Assembly (NCBI RefSeq): GCF_000189635.1
Contig: NW_002476414.1
Coordinates: forward strand, 168,129-232,128
Origin: Tetrahymena thermophila SB210
Taxonomy: Eukaryota; Ciliophora; Oligohymenophorea; Hymenostomatida; Tetrahymenidae
Length of the DNA stretch: 64,000 nucleotides
Reading direction: 5' to 3'
A model generated the notes under the pieces. The model did no database searches. It was not told the origin of the DNA and saw only the letters and a program-made list of their open reading frames with translations. The position numbers and the translations under genes were made by a program. This document shows, piece by piece, positions 1 to 13,565 of the stretch (position 1 is its first letter; each line of letters opens with the position of its first letter).

Positions 1-2161
1 ATCACCGATTTAATTCAGACTTTTAAATATTGAAGTAAAGAATAAAATTAATTAATTAGTTAGTTAGTTAGTTAAGAAAAAAAATGAAACTAAAAAAAAA
101 GAAAAAAAATAAGAAGCTGGTAAATAAATTAAAAGAGTTTAATTTATTTAATAAAAAAATCACAATTTAAAGCAAATAAATTTTTTTTACCTTAGATTAA
201 GTGTTAAAATTAAAAGATTAGTGCATTTTGATATAGCAGAACTTAAGCCTGATGCACCTTCGTCACGAATTAAATTCTACCTTTTTAAATATTGAAGAAA
301 AGAATTTAATTAATTTGCTAGTTAAAAAAAAATGAAGAAAAAATATGAAATAATAAGAAATCAATAAATTAATAAATAATAAAAACAAAAGTTTAAAATG
401 ATAAAATAAGTTTAATTAAAAAAGAAAAAAATACAAGAAGAATAAAAAAAGAAGAAAAAAAATTAAAAAAAGAAAAAGTTGGTAAATAAATTTCAAGTGT
501 TTTTTATTTTAAATTTATTATTATATTAAAAATTATCACAATCCTAAATAAATAAATTGTTTTTACCCAAGATCAAGTGTTAAATTTGAAAGATTAGCAT
601 AATTTGCTATATCAGAAACTAAATCTGATATACATTCATCACTAATTTAATTTTCACTTATTTATTAAGTATTGAACAAAAGAATTAATTAATTAGTTAG
701 TTAGAAGGAAAAAATAAAGAAAAAATATGAAATAGAAATAAATTAATTTATTAATAATAAAAGCAAATGTTCAAAATTAGAAATTTAATTAGATTAACAA
801 AAAAAGAAAGAAAAATAACACAAGCAGAAGAAAACAAAAAATATCTAATAAATAAATAAATTAAAAGAGTTTTGTTGTTTTAAATATAATTTTACATTAA
901 AAAATATCACAATCTAAAACAAAAAAGCTGTTTTACCTAAGATTAAGTGTTAAATTTTAGAGATTAGTGCATTTTGTTAATGCAGAGCCTAAGCCTAATA
1001 CACCTTCATTACCAATTTCATTTTACCTTTTATATATTTAAGAAAAGAATATAATTAATTAATTAGTTAGTTAGTTAGAAGGAAAAAATTAATTAATAAA
1101 AGCAAAATTCAAAATAAAAAAATTTGTTAAATTAATAAATAAAAAAAAACACAAATGGAATTAAAAATAAAAATAACTCAAAAAAAAGTTGATAAATAAA
1201 TTGAATGAGTTTAGTTGTTTTAAATTTATTTTTATATTAAAAAATATCACAATCCAAAACAAAAAAACCATTTTTTACCTAAGATCAAGTATTAAATTTA
1301 AGAGATTAGTGCACTTTCCTAAACTAGAACCTATACATAACGTACCTTGATCACAAATTTAATTGTATCTTTTAAATATTGTAGAAACGAATTTTATTAA
1401 TTAGTTAGTTAGATGGGAAAAATGAAGAAAAAAATATGAAATAATAAGAAATAAATTAATTAATTATTAGAGCAATAGTTTAAAATGAAAATTTGTTTAA
1501 TTAACAAAAAAAAAGAAAGAAATAAAGCAAAAGCAGAATGAAAAAAAAAATCAAATTAAAATCCGATAAATAAATGAAAAGAGTTATGTTATTTAAATTT
1601 ATTATTTATTTTATATAAAAAAATAAAAATCCAAAACTAATAAATTGCTTTTACCCAAGGTAAAGTGTCAAACTTGAGAGATTAGCGCACTTAGCTAAAG
1701 CATAACCTAAGCCTGATGCATCTTCATCACCAATTTAATAGTGCCTTTTTAAATATTGAAAATAAAAATATAAATAATTAATTATTTAGTTAAAAGGAAA
1801 AAATGAAGAAAAAATATGAAACAATAAAAAATTAATTAATTAATAATAAAAGTAAAGTTAAAAATGAAAATTAAGTTAAAATAATAATATAAATATTAAT
1901 AAAAATGGATGAATGAATATATATTATAATTTTTATTTGAAAAAAATTTTGAAAATACTTGAAAATTATCTATAAAAAAATGTGATAATAATATTAATAA
2001 ATTAAAAATACATTAGATCAATATGGAGAACCTTATGAGATTAAAGTGAAGAGTTTAAAAACTTTTTTTATTAATAAAAATAAATTTAAGAAATATTCAT
2101 AATAAATAAAATAAATAATTACTTCTTCTGCATTATTGAAATATTTTTTCGACGATATCAT
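1..2161 (-). CDS. LRR protein gene A, 5' part (3' end off window)
   Basis: Ribonuclease-inhibitor-like leucine-rich repeat protein, read on the minus strand with TAA/TAG as Gln. The start exon is 2123-2161 (ATG at 2161, 39 nt, MISSKKYFNNAEE). A 20-nt mini-exon at 2012-2031 encodes VLHIDL plus two bases. The LRR exons are 1655-1744, 1279-1368, 937-1026, 567-656, 191-280, and a partial one at 1-19. Each full LRR exon is exactly 90 nt, begins and ends in phase 2, and has an AG acceptor and a GTAAAA donor. The repeat follows the consensus NQIGDEGASGLGSALAKC then NLSNLTLDL. All exons read are free of TGA. The end exon lies outside the window. Probably a soluble protein, since no signal peptide or membrane segment is seen. 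Its binding partner is unknown. It is the first of three head-to-tail paralogues. Confidence 0.85.
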
Positions 2162-2345
2162 TTACTTATTTTTATTTCAAAAATATTTAACAGAAATTTA
2201 AGGAAATTTAATTAATTAAATTAAAAAATTAATTTACTTTTATTTCTTATTAATTTAGATAAAAAGAACAAATAAATTTCAATAGTTAATAAATTAGTAT
2301 ATAAATTTTCTTTTAAGAAGAAATATCACAAAAAAGCTTGTGTAG
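2162..2345 (-). promoter_or_regulatory. Conserved 5' flank of LRR gene A
   Basis: The bases upstream of the gene A start resemble those upstream of gene B (7280-7475) and, more weakly, gene D (58164-58310). A shared element, TTTTAAGAAGAAATATCACA, lies at 2311-2330, about 150 nt upstream of the ATG, preceded by an AT-rich stretch containing TTTACTTTTATT. The conservation shows the duplication unit included upstream DNA. A promoter role is inferred only from position. Confidence 0.4.
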
Positions 2346-2733
2346 CATTTGTTATTAAATATTAATATTTAAAAAAAGAAAAAATTATTCAAAAGTAAGA
2401 TTTTTAATCAAATTTTAATAAAAATGTGATGACTGACTGACTGACATATTTATTTATTATTTATGTCAGAATTCACCAAAATTTATCATAAACAATTTCA
2501 AATATATTTTTTATTTAATTTTAAACTCATTAATACCTAGCCAAACCACTAGATTTGAATTAGGTGCTTGGCTTTACAATTTCTTATTTAGAAGAATAAA
2601 AAAAATAAAAAATCTATCTATTTATTAAAAATGTTAAATTATTCAATTACAAAATATTATAAAATAAATATTTTATATTCTGATATTGAAATATTTTTAT
2701 TTTATTCATTATTTTTTCAACACATTTATATCA
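2346..2733. other. Intergenic region between LRR genes A and B
   Basis: AT-rich spacer between the gene A promoter side and the gene B stop. It contains a short GACT tandem run near 2427-2443 and the hairpin at 2539-2573, listed separately. No coding exon was recognised. Confidence 0.5.
2539..2573. other. Hairpin 3' of LRR gene B
   Basis: An inverted repeat: AGCCAAA on the left arm faces TTGGCT on the right arm, with an additional CAC/GTG-type pairing further in and a loop of about 14 nt. It is locally more GC-rich than its surroundings and lies 160-195 nt beyond the gene B stop. It could act in 3'-end formation, or be chance. I did not see it downstream of genes C, D or E. Confidence 0.3.
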
Positions 2734-5700
2734 TCATTTGAATTATATTTTAAAGACAACTAATCTTTTTAATTTAAGACATTTGCTTTCTACTTGCAAT
2801 TACTGTGATTCTTTTATTTTGTTTTTACTTTTAATTTAAATTAGTGTAAATTATTAAATAATATTTAAAATAATCAAATATTTAAATTTATATTTATATT
2901 TTCAATCAATAAATAAATAAAAATAAAATTAGTGCAATAAAAAGAAAATCAAATAAATTAAATAAAAAGCCTTTAAATAAATAAAAAAAATGAGTAAGTT
3001 AGTAGTATTGTTTTTAATTTTTTTTATATTAAAAAATATTGCAATCCAAAGCAAATAAATTGTTTTTACCGAAGATCAAGTTTCAATTTTGAGAGATTAG
3101 TGCATTTTTCTAAACCAAAAACTAAACTTGATGCACCAAGTACTCCAAATTCATTCCAACTTTTAAAAAATTGAAGAAAAAATATTTAGCTAGTTAGTTA
3201 GGAGGAATAAATGAAGAAAAAATATTAAATAGTAAAAAATTAATAAATAATAATAAAATTAAAAGTTCAAAAAGATAAAATGAAATAATTAAATTAACAC
3301 AGAAAGAAAAATAAGTTAAATAAAAAGCTGATAAATAAATAAACTAAATAGCTAAATTGTTTTAAATTCAATCAAAAAATATTAAATCTAAAAATAAAGC
3401 GTTTTTACCCAAGATTAATTGTCAAATTTGAGAGATTAGTGCACTTTGCTAAAGCAGTACCAAAGCCTTATGCACATTCATCACCAATATAATTTCCACT
3501 TTTTAAATATTGAAGAAAAGCAAAATCAATAATTTATTAAATTTACAAAAAGGAAAAAAAAAACACTAGCAGAATAAAACAAAAAGATCAAATAATCAAA
3601 TAAAAGATAATAAATAAATTAAAAAAATTATATTTTTTAAATCTATTTTATACTAAAAAATATTATAATCCAAAATAAATAAACTATTTTTACCCAAGAT
3701 TAAGTTTCAAATTTGAGAGATTAATGCAATTTCCTAAACTAGAATATATATCCGATATACCAAGATCACCAATTTCAATACCACTTTTTAATAATTGAAG
3801 AAAAGAATATTATTAATTATTTATTTATTTTGAAGGAAAAAATGAAGAAAAAATATGGAATAATAAGAACTAAAATAACCAATAATAAAAGCAAATGTTC
3901 AAGATAAGTTTATTTTTATATCAAAAATATCACAATCTAAAATAAATAAACTATTTAACGTAAGACCAAGCGTTAAATATGAGAGATTAGTGCATTTTCC
4001 TAAAGCAAGACTTAAACATGATGCACCTTCATCACCAATTAAATTTCCACTTTTATTGAAAAAAAGAATATAATTAATTATTATTTTGAAGAAAAAAGGA
4101 AGAAATAATATAAAATAATAATAAATTAATTAATTTATAAATAATAAAAGCAAAGTTTAAAAATAGAAACATTTTTTTAAATTAAAAAAGAGAAAAAAAC
4201 TCAAGCAGAATAAAAAATAAAAAGAAAAGTAAATAATTGATAAATAAATTAAATGAGTTTTATTGTTTTAAATTTATTTTATTTTAAAAATATCACAATC
4301 CAAAGCAAATAAATAAGCTGTTTTTACTTAAGATCAAGTTTTAAATTTGAAAGATTAGCGAGTTTTGCTATAGCAGAACCTAAGTCCGATGAACCTTCAT
4401 AGCCAATTTTATTACAACTTTTTTAAATTTTAAAGAAAAAAATATTATTACTTAGTTAGTTAGTTATTTATTTATTTAGAAGGTAAAACGAAGAAAAATA
4501 TCAAATAATGAAAAAATTTGTTGAATTAATAAAGAATAAAAAAGTTAAAGAAAAATAAATAAATAAAATAAAAAGCTAATAATTAAATAAATTAAAAGAG
4601 TTAGTTAGTTATCTGATTTAAATTACTTTTGATATTAAAAATAACACAATTTATAAGGAAAATAAACTGTTTTTACCGAAGATCAAGAGCCAAATTTGAG
4701 AGATCAGTGCAATTTGCTAATGCAGAACATAAGCCTGATAAACCTTCATCACCAATTTAATTGTACCTTTTTAAATATTGAAGAAAAAAATATAATTCAT
4801 TAGTTAGTTAGTTAGTTAGTTAGAAAAAATATGAAACAATAAGAAATAAATAAATAAATGAATTAATAATAAAAGGAAAAGTTGAAAATAATAAAATAAG
4901 TTTAAAGAAAAAAAATAGAATCAGAATAAAAAAGAAATAGAAAAATAAATCAAATAAAAACTAACAAATAAATAAATAAATTAAGAGATTAAGTTAGTTA
5001 TATTGTTTTAAATTTATTTTTATATTAAAAAATAATCTAAAACAAATTAAATATTTTTTTACCCAATCTCAAGTGTCAAATTTGAAAGATTAGTGCACTT
5101 TATTAAACCAGAACCTAAGCCTGATGCACCTAAGCTACTAATTTAGTTTTCACTTTTTAAATATTATAAAAAAAAGTATAATTAATTAGTTATTTAGAAG
5201 GAAAAAATATTAAATAATAAGAAATTAGCTTATTAATGATTAGAAAAAAAATTTTTTAATTTTAAAATTAGATAAACTACCAAATATATAAAATAGAAGC
5301 AGAATGAATATAAAAGAAAAAGAAGTTAAATAAAAAGAGGAGAAATAAATTGAAAGAGTTAGTTATATTATATGTCTTAAATTCGTTTTTACATTAAAAG
5401 ATATCTCAATTCAATACAAATAAATTTTTTTACCAAAGATTAAGTGTCAAATTTTAGAGATTAGTGCAATTTGCTAAACCAGATCCTAATCCTGTAGCAC
5501 TTTTATCACCAATTTAATTTACACTTTTTAAATATTGAAAAAAAGTAAAAAATTAATTTGTTAGTTACAAAAAAATGAAATAAAAAAGAGAAAGAAAAAT
5601 AAATCAAATAAAAAGCTGATAAATAAATAAATGAAAAGAGTTAGTTTTATTGTTTTAAATTCATTTTTATAACTAAAAATATCACAATTAATAACAAATA

Positions 5701-7279
5701 AACTATTTTTACCCAAGATTAAGTGTCAAATTAGAGAGGTTAGTGCATTTTGCTAAAGCAGATCCTAAGCCTGCTGCATATCCAACACCAATTTAATTGT
5801 AACTATTTAAATATTGAAGAAAAGAATATAATTTATTAATAGTTAGAAAATAAAATGAAAGAAAAAATATAAAATAATAAGAAATTAATTTATAAAAAAA
5901 CAAAAGTTTAAAATGATAATAATAATTAATAAAAAGTTGATAAATTAATTAATTAAATGAGTTTTATTGTTTTAAATTTATTTTCAAGTTAAAAAATATC
6001 ATAATCCAAAACAACAAAATTATTTTTACCGAAGATCTAGTGTTAAATTTGAGAGATTAGCACACTTTGCTAAATGGGAAACTAAAACCGATGCACCTTC
6101 ATCACTAATTTAATTTTACCTTTTTAAATATTGAAGAAAATAATAAAATTAATTAGTTAGTTTGTTAGTTTAAAGGAATAAATGAAAAAATAACTAAATA
6201 ATAAAAAATGAATAATAAAAGTAAAATTTCAAAGTGAAAAAATAAGTTAAATTAATACTGAAAATAAAAAAACACAAGCAGAATAAAAAAGAAAAAGAAA
6301 AATTTTTCAAATAAAAAGCTAATAAATAAATAAATGAAAACAGCTATTTGTTTTAAATTTATTTTTATATTGAAAAATATCACAATACAAAACAAATAAA
6401 CCGTTTTTACCTAATATCAAGTGTTAAATTTTAGAGATTACTAAACTTTCCTAAACTAGAACCTATTCCTGATGCACCTGCATCACCAATTTTATTGTAT
6501 CTGTTTAAATATTGAAGAAAAGAATATAATTAATTAGTAACTTAGAAGTAAAAAATGAAGAAAAAATATGAAATAATAAGAAATGAATTTATTAATGATT
6601 AGAAAAAAGCTTGAAATGAAAAATTGATTAAATTAACAAAGAAAAAAACAAAAATGCAAGAAGAATAATTAATTACAAAGCATAAAATTAAATATAAATC
6701 AAATAAAAAGAGTTTTGTTTTTTTTAAATTTATTATTATATAAAAAAAAAATAACAATCCATAACAAATAAACAAACTGTTTTTACCCAAGATAAAGTGT
6801 CAAATTTGAGAGATTAGTGCATATTTCTAAACCAGAACCTAAGCATGACACATCTTCTTCTACAATTTAATTGTACCTTATTAAAAAATAAAGAAAAAAT
6901 ATAAATTATTAGTAAGATAATGGAAAAAATAAATGAAGAAGATATATTCAGAAATAACTGAATTAATAATAAAATCAAAAGTTGAAAATCAATTTAAAAA
7001 TAATTAAATAAATATAAATAAAAATGAATGAATGAATAAAGGCGAATTTCTACTACAAAAAATATTTTAAATAGTTTTAAAATTAAATATAAAAAATCAG
7101 CAATAATTATATTAATATATTTAAAATACATCAAATCAATATGGAGAACCTAATAAGATTAAAGTGAAGAGTTTAAAAACTTTTTTTATTAATAAAAATA
7201 AATTTAAGAAATATTCATAATAAATAAAATAAATAATTACTTCTTCTATATTCTTGAAATATTTTTCCTATGATATCAT
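2734..7279 (-). CDS. LRR protein gene B, complete, 12 repeats
   Basis: Minus-strand gene with the family architecture. The start exon is 7241-7279 (MISQEKYFKNIEE), followed by the mini-exon 7130-7149 (VLHIDL). Twelve 90-nt LRR exons follow: 6787-6876, 6411-6500, 6030-6119, 5713-5802, 5434-5523, 5063-5152, 4677-4766, 4328-4417, 3960-4049, 3694-3783, 3409-3498, 3070-3159. The end exon is 2734-2785 (KCLKLKRLVVFKIQFK, then TGA). Coding length sums to 1191 nt, giving 396 aa, with no in-frame TGA in the exons read. The repeats diverge strongly from each other but keep the LRR scaffold residues (I-GD, L-S, NLSNLTL). One donor is atypical (GTTAAA, after exon 3960-4049). Probable protein-interaction protein; the ligand is unknown. 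Confidence 0.85.
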
Positions 7280-7475
7280 TTATTTATTTACTTATTTTTA
7301 TTTCAAAAATATTGAACAAAAATTTATGGAAATTGAATGAATTATAATTAATTATTTAAAAACTAATTTACTTTTATTGCAAATAAATTTAGATAAAAAA
7401 GACAGATAAATATATTACAATAATTATCAAATATATATTTATAAATTTGCTTTTAAGAAGAAATATCACAAAAAC
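7280..7475 (-). promoter_or_regulatory. Conserved 5' flank of LRR gene B
   Basis: Homologous to the flank of gene A. It includes the element TTTTAAGAAGAAATATCACA at 7451-7470, at nearly the same distance from the ATG as in gene A (about 175 versus 150 nt). A regulatory role is inferred from position and conservation only. Confidence 0.4.
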
Positions 7476-7767
7476 ACTGGTTTAATATTTTATTAAATCT
7501 TAGTCATATGTTGAAACAATTCTAAAGGTTTATTTTTTTTAATTGAATCCAATATGATTTTTTGAAAGAGCTGAGGTTAATTAAAATTTTTTTTTTTGAT
7601 ATTTATGTTAATTGATAACCAAAATATAATAAATTAATATTGGATGTGAGATCTACTTGTTTCTTTATTATAAAAATATTTTAATAAAAAATTAACATTA
7701 TATTCCCATAAAAAATTTCTTCAATATAAATATTATTTTCTTTTATTATTAAGCCTGAATGAATAAT

Positions 7768-7818
<51 letters not shown>

Positions 7819-8333
7819 TTATTATTAAGCAAGAAAATACTACAAAATTTATGTTAGATATTTTTAAGTTTATCTAAATATTTAAAGTGCTTTATAAATT
7901 TTATAAATATTGTAATTTTTATTTAATCTTTGCTAATGCCTAAAAATATTAATTCCCATTGTTAATATATCTAATTAATATCTATGATTTCAAAGCTTCT
8001 AATTTAAGAAATTTAATAAGATAAAATATTCACTATCAATAATTAAAGATTTCATTTTTTTTTAATAAAATTGATAACTGACTTAAGAGTAAATACCTTA
8101 TTTATTTATTTATTTAAGTAATTTCCATTTTTTTATTTTTTATTTAGTAAAATAATTATGTTCAGCTTACAAAATTTATTTGATATATATAACTCTAAAA
8201 ATAAAACAAATCTATCAATTATTAGTCTAAATTATTCATTACAAAATGTTATAAAATAAACACATTATATATATTCTATTTTTCAAATATTTTTATATTT
8301 ATTCATCTATTTTTCACCACTTGTTTATCACAA
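7476..8333. other. Intergenic region between LRR genes B and C
   Basis: AT-rich spacer holding the TTTA microsatellite at about 7766-7827. Its right part (from about 8160) resembles the 3' flank of gene B. No coding exon was recognised. Confidence 0.5.
7766..7827. repeat. TTTA tetranucleotide microsatellite
   Basis: About fifteen uninterrupted copies of a TTTA/ATTT unit, ending in a few ATT units. It lies in the spacer between LRR genes B and C. Confidence 0.9.
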
Positions 8334-11300
8334 TCAGAAATATATTTTAAAGACGACTAATCTTTTTAATTTAAGATATTTGCTTTCAACTTTTAATTTC
8401 TATGATATATTTATTTTGCTTTTACTTTTAATAAATTTTTTATTAATAAATAAAAATAAAATTAGCTAGCTTATTAAAAAAGCAAAAAAAATAAATTAAA
8501 TAAATGACTGATAAATAAATAAATAAAAAAGTAAGTCATATTGTTTTTAAACTTTTTATATTTTAAAAATTATAACAGTCTAAACAAATAAATTGTTTTT
8601 ACAGTATAAAAAGTGTCAAATTTTAGAGGTTAGTGCACTTTCCTAAAACAGAACTTAAGCCAGATGCACCAATTTCACTAATTTCACTCCAACTTTTTAA
8701 ATATTAAGGAAAAAATATAATTAATTAGTTATTTAGAAGGAAAAAATGAAGAAATAATATCAAATTTAATAACTAATAATAAAATCAAAAGGCCAAAATG
8801 AAAAAATAAACGATTTAAAATAACAAACAAAAAACTAAACGAGAATAAAAAAGAGAAAGAAAAATAAATTAAATAAAAACTGATAAATAAATTAATATGG
8901 TTAAGTTGCTTTAAATTCACTTTCATATTAAAAAATATCACAATCCAAAACAAATAAAGTGTTTTTACTCAAGATTAAGTGTCAAATTTGAGAGATTAGT
9001 GCACTTTGCTAAAGCAGCACCAATGCCTAATACACCTTCATCACCAATTTAATTGGAACTTTTTAAATATTGAAGAAAAGAATATAATTAATAAGTTTTT
9101 TTGAAGGAAAAATAAAAACAGAAAAAGAAAAATAAATTAAACAAAAATATAAAAAATAAATAAATAAATTAAAAGAGTTATGCTTGAATGTATTTTTTTA
9201 AAAATATTAAAATCTAAAATAAATAAACCTTTTTTACCTAAGATAAAGTTTCAAATTTGAGAAATTAGTGCACTCTCCTAAACTTGAACATATGCCTAAT
9301 GCACCAAGATCACCAATTTAATTTCCACTTTTTAAATATTCAAGAAAATAAAATTTATTAATTAATTATTTATTTATTTATTTATTTAGTTTGAAGGAAA
9401 AATTAAGAAATAATATGAAATAATAAGAATTAAATTAAGCAATAATAAAAGCAAATGTTCAAGATAAAAATTGCTTAAGCAAACTAAGAAATAAAAAAGA
9501 AAAAGAAAATAAATCAAATAAAAAGCTAATAAATAAATTAAATGAGTTTTATTGTTTTAAATTTATTTTTATATTAAAAATATCACAATCTAAAATAAAT
9601 AAATTGCTTTTACGTAAAATCAAGTACCAAATTTTAGAGATTAGTGAATTTTCCTAAATTAAAACCTAAGCATGACGAACCTTCATCACCAATTTAATTG
9701 GAACTTTTTAAATATTAAAGAAAATAATATAATTAATTAACTATTTATTTTGAAGGAAAAATCAAAGAAAAATATGAAGTAAAAAGAAATGAGTTAATTA
9801 ATAGAAAAAGAAAAAGTTCAAAATGAAAAAAATTTTTAAATTAACAAGAAAAGAAAACTCAAGCAAAATAAAAAAGAAAAGAAAATAATCAAATAAAAAG
9901 TGATAAATAAATTAAAAGAATTTTATTGTTTTAAATTTGATTTATGTTAAAAAATATCACAATCCAAAACACATAAGATATTTTTACACAAGATAAAGTG
10001 TCAAATTTGAGAGATTAGTGCGCTTTACTACAGTAGAATCTAAGTCTGATGAACCTTCTTAGCCAATTTTACTATAAATTTTAAAATATTAATGAGTTAA
10101 TTTGAAGAAACAAATAAAGAAAAATATCAAATAATATGAAATTAATTAATTAATGAAATATAGATTAAATAGTTGTAATGAAAAATTGATGAAATTAATA
10201 TACAAAGAAAAAAATAAAAGCAAAATCGAAAATAAAAAGAAAAATAAATAAACTAAAAAGCTCATAAATAAATTAAATGAGTTAGTTATATTGTTTTCAA
10301 TTCATTTTTATATTAAAAAATATAAAAATCCAAAACAAATAAACTATTTTTACACAAGAAAAGGTGTCATATTTGAGAGATTAACGCATTTTGTTAAACC
10401 AAAACCTAAGCCTGATACACCTACGTCACCAATTTCATTCTGACTTTTTAAATATTGAAGAAAATAATATTATTAATTAGTTATTTACAAGAAAAAAAAA
10501 GAAAAAAAATATGAAATAATAAGAAATGAATTAATTAATAATAAGAAAAAAGCTTAAAATGATAAAATAAATAAGTTTAATTAACAAAGAAAAAAAACAA
10601 AAGCAGAATAAAAAATAAAAAGAAAAATAAATCAAATAAATAAATAACTGATAAATAAATGAAAAGAGTTAGTTAGTTATATTGCTTTAAATTTATTTTC
10701 TTACTAAAAAATATCACAATTACAAAAACAAATAAGCTGTTTTTACCTTAGATTAAGTGTCAAATTTGAGAGATTAGTACAATTCCCTAAACCAACACCT
10801 AAACCTGATGCACCGATTGCACCAATTTAAGCTCCACTTTAAATATTGTAGAAACGAATATAATTAGTTAGCAATTAAGGAAGAAAAAATGAAGACAAAA
10901 TATGAAATAATAAGAAAGAAATGAATTAATTAAATGATAAGAGAAAAAGTATGAAATGCAAAAATTGAATAAAATAGCATAGAAATAAAAAAATAAAACC
11001 ATAATATAAAAGAAAAGAAAAATAAATTAAAAGAGTTATTCATATTTTTTAAATATATTTTTATAGTAATAATTATCATAATCAAAAAAAATAAACTGTT
11101 TTTACCTTAGATTAAGTGTCAAATTTGACAGATTAGTGCACTTTGCTATAGCATAACCTAATTCTGGCACACTTTCATCACCAATTGAATTGATACTTTT
11201 TTATTTTGAAGTAAAGAATATTTTTAGTTTGAAAAAAAATAAAAGAAAAAGAGAAAGAAAAACAAGATCAAATAAGAAGCTGATAAATAAATTAAAAAAC

Positions 11301-13147
11301 TTATATTGATTTAATTACCCTTTTATAAAAAAAAAAATCACAATCTAAAGAAATAAACTATTTTTACTCAAGATTAAGTGTTAAATTTGAGAGATTAGTG
11401 CACTTTGATATAGAAGAACTTAAGCCTGATACACCTTTGTCACCAATTAAATTGTACCTTTTTAAATATTAAAGAAAAGAATATAATTAATTTGTTAGTT
11501 AAAAAAAATGAAGAAAAAATATAAAATAATATGAAATTAATTAATTAATAAATAAATAATAAAAACAAATTTAATTAAAATGATAAACTGAGTTTAATTA
11601 ACAACGAAAAAAAAAATGAAAAAGAATAAAAGAGAAAAAGAAATTTTTAAATTAAATAGTTTATTTTGTTTTAAATTAATTTTTATATTAAAAAATATCA
11701 CAATCCAAAACAAATATTTTGTTTTTACCCAAGATCAAGTGTTAAATTTGAAAGATTAACACATTTTGCTAAATCAGAAACTAAACATGATAAACATTCA
11801 TCACTAATTTTATTGTCACTTATTTATTAAGTATTCAAGAAAAAAATATAATTAATTAGTTAGAAGGAAAGAATGAAGAAAAAATATAAATTAATAAGAA
11901 ATAAATTAATTTATTAATAATAAAACCAAAAGTTTAAAATAAAAAATTAGTGAGATTAACAAAGAAAGAAACATAAAATAAAACATAAATCAAACAAAAA
12001 AAGGTAATAAATAAATAAATAAATTAATTAATTAAAAGAGTTTTGTTGTTTAAATATATTTTTATATTAAAAAATATCAAAATCTAAAACAAACAAGTAA
12101 AGTGCTTTTACCTAAGATTAAGTGCCAAATATTAGAGATTAGTGTACTTTGTTAATGCAGAACTTAAGCCTAATGCACCTTCATCATTAATTTCATTTTA
12201 CCTTTTAAATATTTAAAATATTTAAGAAAAGAATAGAAATAATAAGAAGCAAATAAATAATAAAAGTAAAAGTTCAAAATAAAGGATTTGTTAAATTAAC
12301 AAAAAAAAAAAAACATAAGTAGAATAAAAAAGAAAAATAAATAAAATATAAAGATGATAAATAAATTAAATGAGTATTTTTATTTTAAAAATATTTATTT
12401 TTATATTAAAAAATGTCACAAACCAAAACAAATAAACCATTTTTACCTAAGATCAAGTGTCAAATTTAAGAGATTAGTACACTATCCTAAACTAGGACCT
12501 ATGCTTATTGAACCTTCATCACAAATTTTATTGTAACTTTTAAATATTGAAGAATAGAATATAATTAATTTGTTAGTTAAAGCTTGAAATTAAAAAATTT
12601 GTAAATTTAAAAAGAAAAAAAAAAGCAAAAGTAGAATAAAAAGGAATTATAAAAATAAATCATTTAAATATATAGCTGATAAATAAATGAAAAGAGTTAT
12701 TTTATTTTAAAATTATTATTAAATTATACAAAACATAATCCAAACTAATAAACTGCTATTACCCAAGTTAAAGTGTCAAATTTGAGAGATTAGCACACTT
12801 TGCTAAAGTAGAACCTAAATCTGATGCATCTTTATAACCAATTTTATGGTACCTTTTAAATATTGAAGAAAAAAATATAAATAATTAGTTAGAAGGAAAA
12901 AATGAAGAAAAAATATGAAATATTTATCAGAAAAAAATAATGTAAATAGTTTTTAATATAAAAAATGAGCAATAATTATAATAATAAATTAAAAATACAT
13001 CAGATCGATATGGAGAACCTAATGAGATTAAAGAGAAGACTTTAAAAACTTTTTTTATTAATAAAAATAAATTTAAGAAATATTCATAATAGAAAAATAA
13101 ATTATTACCTCTTCTGCATTATTGAAATATTTTTCCTATGATATCAT
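8334..13147 (-). CDS. LRR protein gene C, complete, 13 repeats
   Basis: Minus strand. The start exon is 13109-13147 (MISQEKYFNNAEE) and the mini-exon is 12999-13018 (VLHIDL). Thirteen LRR exons follow: 12763-12852, 12447-12536, 12112-12201, 11729-11818, 11368-11457, 11106-11195, 10747-10836, 10354-10443, 9988-10071, 9614-9703, 9238-9327, 8969-9058, 8603-8692. The end exon is 8334-8382 (KYLKLKRLVVFKIYF, then TGA). Twelve repeats are 90 nt. The one at 9988-10071 is 84 nt because its acceptor moved in by 6 nt, an in-frame loss of two codons. The sum is 1272 nt, or 423 aa, and is in frame. The start exon is nearly identical to that of gene B. The 5' flank lacks the conserved element found upstream of A and B. 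Confidence 0.85.
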
Positions 13148-13565
13148 TTATGTATTTATTTATTTATATATTTTTGTTTCAAAATATTGAAAAGGAATTT
13201 ATGGTAATTAAATTAATTAATTATAAGTATATATTATATTAAAACATAAGTTTAGTTTTATTTCATCTTAATAATTTGGTTGAAATGGAATTCAAAAAAT
13301 TTATATTTATTTTTGCTTTTATTTTTATAAAATTTCATAAAATAAATTTAAAAATAAAATATATGGTAGATATATAGAGTATATTTATTTATAAATAACA
13401 AGTTAATTTTTATAGCAGATACTAACTAAATTTTACAAAAAAATTACAAATTTATTAAAAATCAAATAAGTAAATGATATTTATTAATTTATATATTTTT
13501 AAATTTTCTTTATTTTTTGCATTTTTTTTTTTGTATTAAATTTATTAGTTAATATGACTATTTTT
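13148..13565. other. Intergenic region upstream of LRR gene C
   Basis: AT-rich, with poly-T and poly-A runs. It separates the gene C start from the stop of the next minus-strand gene. Nothing else was recognised. Confidence 0.5.

Noticed and set aside
1..12900. Regular repeats suggesting a CRISPR array, satellite DNA or structural RNA genes
   Set aside because: On the minus strand each repeat is an in-frame LRR exon with splice sites. Unit variation respects codons, and spacers are similar to each other instead of unique.
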